Source of the DNA: Solirubrobacterales bacterium | Lineage (GTDB): Bacteria > Actinomycetota > Thermoleophilia > Solirubrobacterales > Solirubrobacteraceae | Direction of reading: 5' to 3' | NCBI GenBank assembly: GCA_025964075.1 | Contig: JAOPZQ010000306.1 | Location: 1 to 10,715 of the forward strand | Length of the DNA stretch: 10,715 nt | Shown: positions 6,801-10,715 of the stretch, one piece after another | Numbering within the stretch: position 1 is the first letter of the stretch | How the letters are laid out: each line of letters starts with the position of its first letter | Notes under the pieces: generated by a model | Databases searched by the model: none | What the model was told of the DNA's origin: nothing | Seen by the model: only the letters and a program-made list of their open reading frames with translations | Program-made: the position numbers and the translations under genes

Positions 6801-8368
6801 CCCCCGCTCCCGAGGAGGAAGTTGAGCAGCCCCGAGACCGGGTTTGCGGGCGGCGTCGGCTGGGTGGTGCTCGGCGGCGTCTGCGCGGGCGTCGTCGGCG
6901 TCTGGGTCTGCGTCTGTGTCGGCGCCGTGCCGGTCGGAGCCTGCACCGGGCTGGTCGGCGTCTTCGTCGACGTCTGTCCCGACCCCTTGACCGGGTGCGA
7001 GCGCAGCACGTTCGCCGGGTCCTGGCCCATCAGCACCCGCGCGGTGTTCTGGAGGATCGTGTCGCCGTTGTACTGACCGAGGTCGATCGTCCGCGCGACG
7101 GCGGCGGTGGCCTGCGTCGTATTGGCCGCGCCGTTCCCGAAGTTGGCCGAGCAGCCCGGCGTCGGGCTGACCGCGTACGCCGAGCACAGCGGGTTGTCGG
7201 CGAGCAGCCCGGCCCGCAGGTAGTGGCCGAAGGAGTCGAATCCGTTGATCGCCGAGACCTGGAAGAACACGTAGTCGAGGATCCGCTCGAGCCCGCCGCT
7301 GCTCTGGATCGAGGTCGTGAGCGCCGCGAGGTTCGCGCCCAGCGGCTTGGCGACGGCGGCGAACGCGCGCAGGTCCTTGGCCAGCGGCAGCGTCTGCTTG
7401 AGCGCCGGGCCGCCGATCGCCCCGGCGCGACCGAGCGACTGCAGCGCCGGGAGGGCCGCGTTGCTGAACGGCCCGAGCTGCTGGACGACCCGGTTGATCG
7501 AGGAGGCGTTCGAGTGGAGGCTCGCGAGGACGGGCGTCGCCTGGTCGGCGAGCTGCCCGAGCGCCTGGGAGGTCGGCCGGATCTGGGTCAGGAAGGCGGG
7601 CAGCTTCTGGATGTTCTGCGCCAGCGCGCTGCGCCGGTCGGCCGTCGCCTGCGCGACCTGGCTCGCCTGGGCGACGAAGTCGGCGACCTTCGCGCGGTCG
7701 CGGCCGAGCGGGCTGAGGATCGTGTCCGAGTTCGTCGACAGGTCGGCGAGCGTCGTGTTCTCGCGCGCGAGGATCGCGAGGACCTTGTCGAGGTTCTGCA
7801 GCGCCGGGTCGGCCCGGCGGATGACCTCGCGCAGCTGGTCGGAGTTGCCCGCGAGGCCCGTGCCCAGCTCGGCGACGATCAGCGAGAGCCGCTGGCGGTA
7901 GGGCAGGCGGTTGATGTTGCCGATCAGGTCGACGTCGACCGGCGTCGAGGTGTTCCTCACCGGCAGCAGGTACTGCCCCGACCCCGGCTGGCCCTTGGCG
8001 ATCTTCCGCAGCGCGGAGGCCTTCCCGGCCCCCACCGGCTTCGGCTGGGTCGGCGTGCAGTCGACGAACTTCTCGCCGATCAGCGACTGCGGCCGGATCG
8101 TGCAGTGGGCGTCGCTGCGGAAGTCCTTGAAGCCCGGGTCGCTGATGTCGAGGACGACGGCCGCCTTGTGGTCCGCGGTCACGTCCAGCGCCGAGACGGT
8201 CCCGATGTTGACTCCCGCGGCGCGGACCTCCTCGCCGGGGATGATCGACACCGCGTTGTCGAAGATCGCGCGCACCTTGTAGCTGTCACCCGAGCCGGCC
8301 CCGGTGCCCAGCACGACGACCACCGCGGCGGCGGCGAGCACGACGAGGATCGCGAGCAGCCGCCTCAT
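6797..8368 (-). CDS. MCE family protein 2, with Thr/Pro/Gln-rich C-terminal tail
   Basis: At 523 residues this is the longest MCE protein of the six. Its ATG at 8368 overlaps the MCE1 stop as ATGA, with only a weak purine run upstream. The membrane helix is at residues 3-21 and leads almost directly into the MCE barrel (about 29-106), without the Pro linker of MCE3 to MCE6. VRAAGVNIGTV lies at 48-58. The second motif reads LIGEKFVDCTP, and C89 and C104 lie in the barrel, unlike any other MCE here. A helical tunnel region follows to about 355. The C-terminal region has R-A-G-L-L (385-389), then C395-S-A and C406. A low-complexity tail (461-510) and a short hydrophobic end (GLLNFLLG, 513-520) close the protein. 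The extra tail accounts for its length. It is an expected subunit of the hexameric channel. Confidence 0.94.
   Translation of the reverse strand: MRRLLAILVVLAAAAVVVVLGTGAGSGDSYKVRAIFDNAVSIIPGEEVRAAGVNIGTVSALDVTADHKAAVVLDISDPGFKDFRSDAHCTIRPQSLIGEKFVDCTPTQPKPVGAGKASALRKIAKGQPGSGQYLLPVRNTSTPVDVDLIGNINRLPYRQRLSLIVAELGTGLAGNSDQLREVIRRADPALQNLDKVLAILARENTTLADLSTNSDTILSPLGRDRAKVADFVAQASQVAQATADRRSALAQNIQKLPAFLTQIRPTSQALGQLADQATPVLASLHSNASSINRVVQQLGPFSNAALPALQSLGRAGAIGGPALKQTLPLAKDLRAFAAVAKPLGANLAALTTSIQSSGGLERILDYVFFQVSAINGFDSFGHYLRAGLLADNPLCSAYAVSPTPGCSANFGNGAANTTQATAAVARTIDLGQYNGDTILQNTARVLMGQDPANVLRSHPVKGSGQTSTKTPTSPVQAPTGTAPTQTQTQTPTTPAQTPPSTTQPTPPANPVSGLLNFLLGSGG
6839..6988 (-). repeat. Low-complexity Thr/Pro/Gln-rich tail coding repeat in MCE2
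   Basis: These 150 bases encode residues 461-510 of MCE2, almost entirely Thr, Pro, Gln, Ser and Ala, including a TQTQTQTPTTPAQTPP run. At DNA level the tract is an imperfect repeat of gtcggcgtctg-like units on the plus strand. Such tails in secreted actinobacterial proteins are often flexible cell-wall spacers and can be O-mannosylated; that role is inferred. It is followed by a short hydrophobic C-terminus rather than ending the protein. Confidence 0.75.
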
Positions 8369-9705
8369 GGCGCGGGGAGCCTCTGCGTCGGGTTGCAGTC
8401 GAGCGTGCCGCTGGTGTCGCGCCAGGGGTTGCCGCCGTCGGCCGCGGGCACGGCGGCCGCGCCGGGGCAGCGCTGCTGGTTCAGGGTCAGGCCGCTGAGC
8501 CGGCTGTCCACCCCTAGGGAGTTGAGGACGCCGCCGAGGGGGTTGTCGGCGAACGAGAACAGGTTGAAGATCGGCTGGATCCGCGCGTAGTGCCCGTTGG
8601 CGTCATACGTGGACGCGCCCTGGCCGAAGTCGCGGAGCCATCCCACGAGCTCGGGCGTGTAGGGGCGGGCGTAGTTGAGGACGGGCGCCGACTTGTTGAG
8701 CGCGACGATGCCGTTCGCGAACGTCGGCTTGGCGACCTTCGCGAGCTTCGGCAGCCGCTGCAGGACGTCGATCAGGTCGTTCGCGGCACCCGGCCGCCGG
8801 ATCAGCGAGCGCAGGTCGGCGACCGTGGGAATCGAGTCGGCGACGAGGGGCCGCAGCGCGGCGAGCAAGGGCGCGAGGCGCTTGGTCGCGGGCTTCGACG
8901 CGTTCACCAGCGTGTCGAGGTCGTTGAGCGTGGAGCGCAGGTTGACGAACGTCGTGTTCGCGCGGCGCAGCGTCGGCGCGAGCTGCTGCAGCGCGGTGTC
9001 GAAGGACTTGTTCTCGGCGCCGATCGCGCCCGCGGTCGTCGCGGTGTTCGAGACCAGGTTCGTCAGGTCGCCCGAGCGGCTCGCGACCGCGCTGACCACG
9101 TTCGAGGTCTGCACGACGAAGTTCGTGAACGCGGACGTGTCGCGGTCGAGCTCGTTCGCGAGCCGGGCCGTCGCCGACAGCGTCGGGTTGAAGTAGCGCA
9201 GCGCCTGGTTCGCCTGCTTTGCGACGCCGGCGTACTGCGTGGCCGATCCCTGGACCACGTCCTGGAGGCCCTTGAGCGTCTTCGGGTCGAGCGTGTTGAA
9301 GACCTGGTCGAGGTCGACGATCGAGTTCGTCGAGGTCGTCGGGAGCTCGGCCTTGTCGGCGAGCTCGGTGCCGCTGTTCGGCCCGAGCGTCAGCGCCACG
9401 TACCGGTTCGCGATGCCCGACAGCGACGTCGCGCGGATCTGCGCGAGCGTGCCCTTGTGCAGCGGCGCGTACGGAGAGTCGACGGTGATCTTGATCTCGG
9501 CCTGGTTGTCCTGCGTCAGCGAGATCGAGTCGACGTTGCCGACGCGACGACCGCCCACCTGGACGTCGTCGCCCTTGACGAGCTGGCCCGCGTTCTGGAA
9601 CAGGAGCCGGTAGTCGTGGCCCCCGCCGCCGCTCAGCAGCACGATCGCCACGACGACCACCACGAGAGCAAGGGCTCCCAGTGCCGCCCCGCGCCACAAC
9701 GTCAT
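8365..9705 (-). CDS. MCE family protein 1 (first of six; MlaD domain plus helical tunnel domain)
   Basis: This 446-residue protein starts at the ATG at 9705, supported by a strong AAAGGAG at 9716-9722. A membrane helix at about 6-24 runs directly into the MCE barrel (about 31-109) through a Gly-rich joint. VQVGGRRVGNV is at 48-58. The second motif is unusual (NRYVALTLGP, with Ala for the common Glu and Leu for Pro). VDLDQVFNTLD is at 130-140, and helical tunnel sequence continues to about 345. The C-terminal region contains YDANGHYARIQP (367-378), shared in pattern with MCE4, and C413 and C437. It is the only MCE gene separated from its upstream neighbour, by 76 bases, and the only one with its own leader and strong ribosome site. 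It may therefore set the translation level of the coupled genes behind it. It is predicted to be membrane-anchored and outward-facing. Confidence 0.94.
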   Translation of the reverse strand: MTLWRGAALGALALVVVVVAIVLLSGGGGHDYRLLFQNAGQLVKGDDVQVGGRRVGNVDSISLTQDNQAEIKITVDSPYAPLHKGTLAQIRATSLSGIANRYVALTLGPNSGTELADKAELPTTSTNSIVDLDQVFNTLDPKTLKGLQDVVQGSATQYAGVAKQANQALRYFNPTLSATARLANELDRDTSAFTNFVVQTSNVVSAVASRSGDLTNLVSNTATTAGAIGAENKSFDTALQQLAPTLRRANTTFVNLRSTLNDLDTLVNASKPATKRLAPLLAALRPLVADSIPTVADLRSLIRRPGAANDLIDVLQRLPKLAKVAKPTFANGIVALNKSAPVLNYARPYTPELVGWLRDFGQGASTYDANGHYARIQPIFNLFSFADNPLGGVLNSLGVDSRLSGLTLNQQRCPGAAAVPAADGGNPWRDTSGTLDCNPTQRLPAP

Positions 9706-9715
9706 CCTGCCCGCA

Positions 9716-9722
9716 CTCCTTT
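9716..9722 (-). promoter_or_regulatory. Strong ribosome binding site of MCE1
   Basis: The minus strand reads AAAGGAG, 10 bases before the ATG at 9705. It fixes the MCE1 start and is the best Shine-Dalgarno in the window. The other junctions rely on weaker GGAG or AGGGG runs, or on stop-start overlap. Confidence 0.8.
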
Positions 9723-9728
9723 GCGACC

Positions 9729-9776
9729 CACTGCCTCCACGCGCGCGGAACCTACCCAGGTTGTGTTAAGGCAGTG
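9729..9776 (-). promoter_or_regulatory. Compound inverted repeat in the ATPase-MCE1 leader
   Basis: The plus-strand arms CACTGCCT (9729-9736) and AGGCAGTG (9769-9776) are perfect 8-base complements. Nested inside is AACCT (9749-9753) / AGGTT (9758-9762) with a 4-base loop. A CAC/GUG pairing (9763-9765 with 9738-9740) lies between them in the transcript. The base of the hairpin sits six bases before the MCE1 Shine-Dalgarno. No U-run follows, so it does not look like an intrinsic terminator. Possible roles are mRNA protection, processing or tuning between the ATPase and MCE parts. An operator on the DNA is also possible. The repeat is seen; the function is inferred. Confidence 0.5.
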
Positions 9777-9781
9777 CGAAG

Positions 9782-10654
9782 CTAGTCCATCCCGAGCGGG
9801 CCGGCCGACTCGCCCGTGAGGAACTGCCTGATGAACGGGTTGTCCGAGTTCAGCATGTCCTCGGCGGGACCCGCTTCGACGATCCGCCCCCGCCACAGCA
9901 CGGCGATGTGCTCGGCGACGCGGCGCGCGCTCATGATGTCGTGCGTGATCACGCAGAACGCCGGCAGGTGCTCCCGCTTCTGCGCCTTCGCCTCCTCGAG
10001 CACGTCGCTGTGGATCTCGAGGATGAGCTCGCCCAGCAGCGCCGTGCGCACCGGGTCGAGGCCCGAGTCGGGCTCGTCGAAGAGCACGATGTCCGGGTCG
10101 AGCACCAGCGCGCGCGCGAAGCCCGCGCGCTTGCGCATCCCGCCGGAGAGCTCGTTCGGCATCTTGTCCCACGAGCCGGCGAGCCCGACCTCGTTCAGGC
10201 GGCGGTTGACGATCTCCTCGATCTCGTCCTCGCCCTTCTCCGTGTGCTGGCGCAGCGGGAACGCGACGTTGTCGAAGAGGTTCATCGAGCCGAACAGCGC
10301 GCCGTCCTGGAACAGGACGCCAAAGCGCTTGCGCATCTCGAAGAGCTCGTCGTCCGTCATGTTCGGGATCGACTGCCCGTGGACGAGGACGTCGCCCTCG
10401 TCGGGGTAGAGCAGGCCGACCATGTGCTTGATGCACACCGACTTGCCGGTGCCGGAGGGCCCGAGGATCATCGAGACCTTGCCCTCGGGCAGGCCCATGT
10501 TGAGGCCGCGGAGGATCTTGTTGCGCCCGAAGGCCTTGTGGACGTCGATGAACTCGACGGCGTCGGGCACGCCGGTGGGGAACACCGTCCCCGTGTGCCA
10601 CTGGTACTCGGCTTCCTCGTCGTCCTTGGGCTCGGGCTCGTTGACCACGGACAC
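9782..10654 (-). CDS. ABC transporter ATPase of the MCE system (Mkl/MlaF type)
   Basis: From a GTG at 10654 the protein has 290 residues. Walker A is GPSGTGKS (65-72), the Q-loop Gln is 116 in LFQDGALFGS, the signature is LSGGM (169-173), Walker B and D-loop are IVLFDEPDSGLDP (189-201), and the H-loop is H238 in ITHD. The LFQDGALFGSMNL and EPDSGLDPVRTA wording is that of mycobacterial Mkl, the ATPase shared by Mce importers. It hydrolyses ATP at the cytoplasmic face to drive YrbE/MlaE permeases. An extra charged stretch (about 217-228) lies between D-loop and H-loop, and the protein ends shortly after GPLGMD, without Mkl's long C-terminal extension. The GTG has no clear ribosome site and the frame stays open through 10715, so the true start may lie outside the window. 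Residues before about 30 look disordered and acidic. It lies upstream of the MCE genes on the same strand and is probably co-transcribed. Confidence 0.93.
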   Translation of the reverse strand: MSVVNEPEPKDDEEAEYQWHTGTVFPTGVPDAVEFIDVHKAFGRNKILRGLNMGLPEGKVSMILGPSGTGKSVCIKHMVGLLYPDEGDVLVHGQSIPNMTDDELFEMRKRFGVLFQDGALFGSMNLFDNVAFPLRQHTEKGEDEIEEIVNRRLNEVGLAGSWDKMPNELSGGMRKRAGFARALVLDPDIVLFDEPDSGLDPVRTALLGELILEIHSDVLEEAKAQKREHLPAFCVITHDIMSARRVAEHIAVLWRGRIVEAGPAEDMLNSDNPFIRQFLTGESAGPLGMD

Positions 10655-10715
10655 GCGCCGCGTCGGCGCAGGCTCGGCGTCCGCGACGGTGTGCGCCGCG
10701 GGCTCGTCGGTGGCG

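Noticed and set aside
5409..7076. Long plus-strand open frame (555 codons) opposite MCE3 and the end of MCE2
   Set aside because: Arg/Glu/Val-rich translation without domain, signal or ribosome site. Similar plus-strand shadows lie at 2645-3994, 6995-8590 and 8590-9819 opposite the other MCE genes.
9729..9776. Intrinsic terminator between the ATPase and MCE1
   Set aside because: The inverted repeat is not followed by a U-run and leads within six bases to a strong ribosome site, so termination here is not supported.
9763..9781. Internal promoter in the ATPase-MCE1 gap, based on the TTAACAC stretch
   Set aside because: No paired -35 and -10 boxes at proper spacing could be made out; an AT-richer patch in GC-rich DNA is not enough.

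Overview
The window is one minus-strand operon of eight genes. It encodes a mammalian-cell-entry (MCE) lipid-transport system followed by an RND/MMPL-type membrane pump. The DNA is clearly GC-rich. Gene junctions are packed (ATGA and TGATG overlaps), and the six-MCE layout is an actinobacterial hallmark. The wording of the MCE proteins and the ATPase resembles what I remember from Thermoleophilia (Solirubrobacterales such as Conexibacter or Solirubrobacter) more than mycobacteria. That placement is inference.

Transcription runs from high to low coordinates. First comes an Mkl/MlaF-type ABC ATPase (about 10654 to 9782, possibly starting beyond the right edge). A 76-base gap follows, the only real intergenic gap in the window, with a compound inverted repeat and a strong Shine-Dalgarno. 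Then come six MCE proteins, called MCE1 to MCE6 here in order of transcription: 9705-8365, 8368-6797, 6800-5379, 5379-3934, 3937-2597 and 2597-1110. All five internal junctions overlap by 4 or 1 bases. Six bases after MCE6, a GTG opens an MMPL/RND transporter that runs off the left edge (1103 to 1).

By analogy with the mycobacterial Mce1 complex, the six MCE proteins should form one hetero-hexameric ring plus a long helical tunnel outside the membrane. The ATPase would power a YrbE/MlaE permease pair. No permease gene is in the window; it is expected just beyond the right edge. The RND protein may be a partner or a lipid-handling pump in the same pathway.

The most interesting pattern is in the C-terminal regions of the MCE proteins. 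They fall into an A-B-C-A-B-C order (1 with 4, 2 with 5, 3 with 6). A 12-base identity at the 1/2 and 4/5 junctions fits this. The pattern suggests a duplicated three-gene block and a pseudo-two-fold ring. All six MCE proteins also carry exactly two cysteines in the C-terminal region. No RNA genes, mobile elements, CRISPR arrays, promoters or intrinsic terminators were seen.
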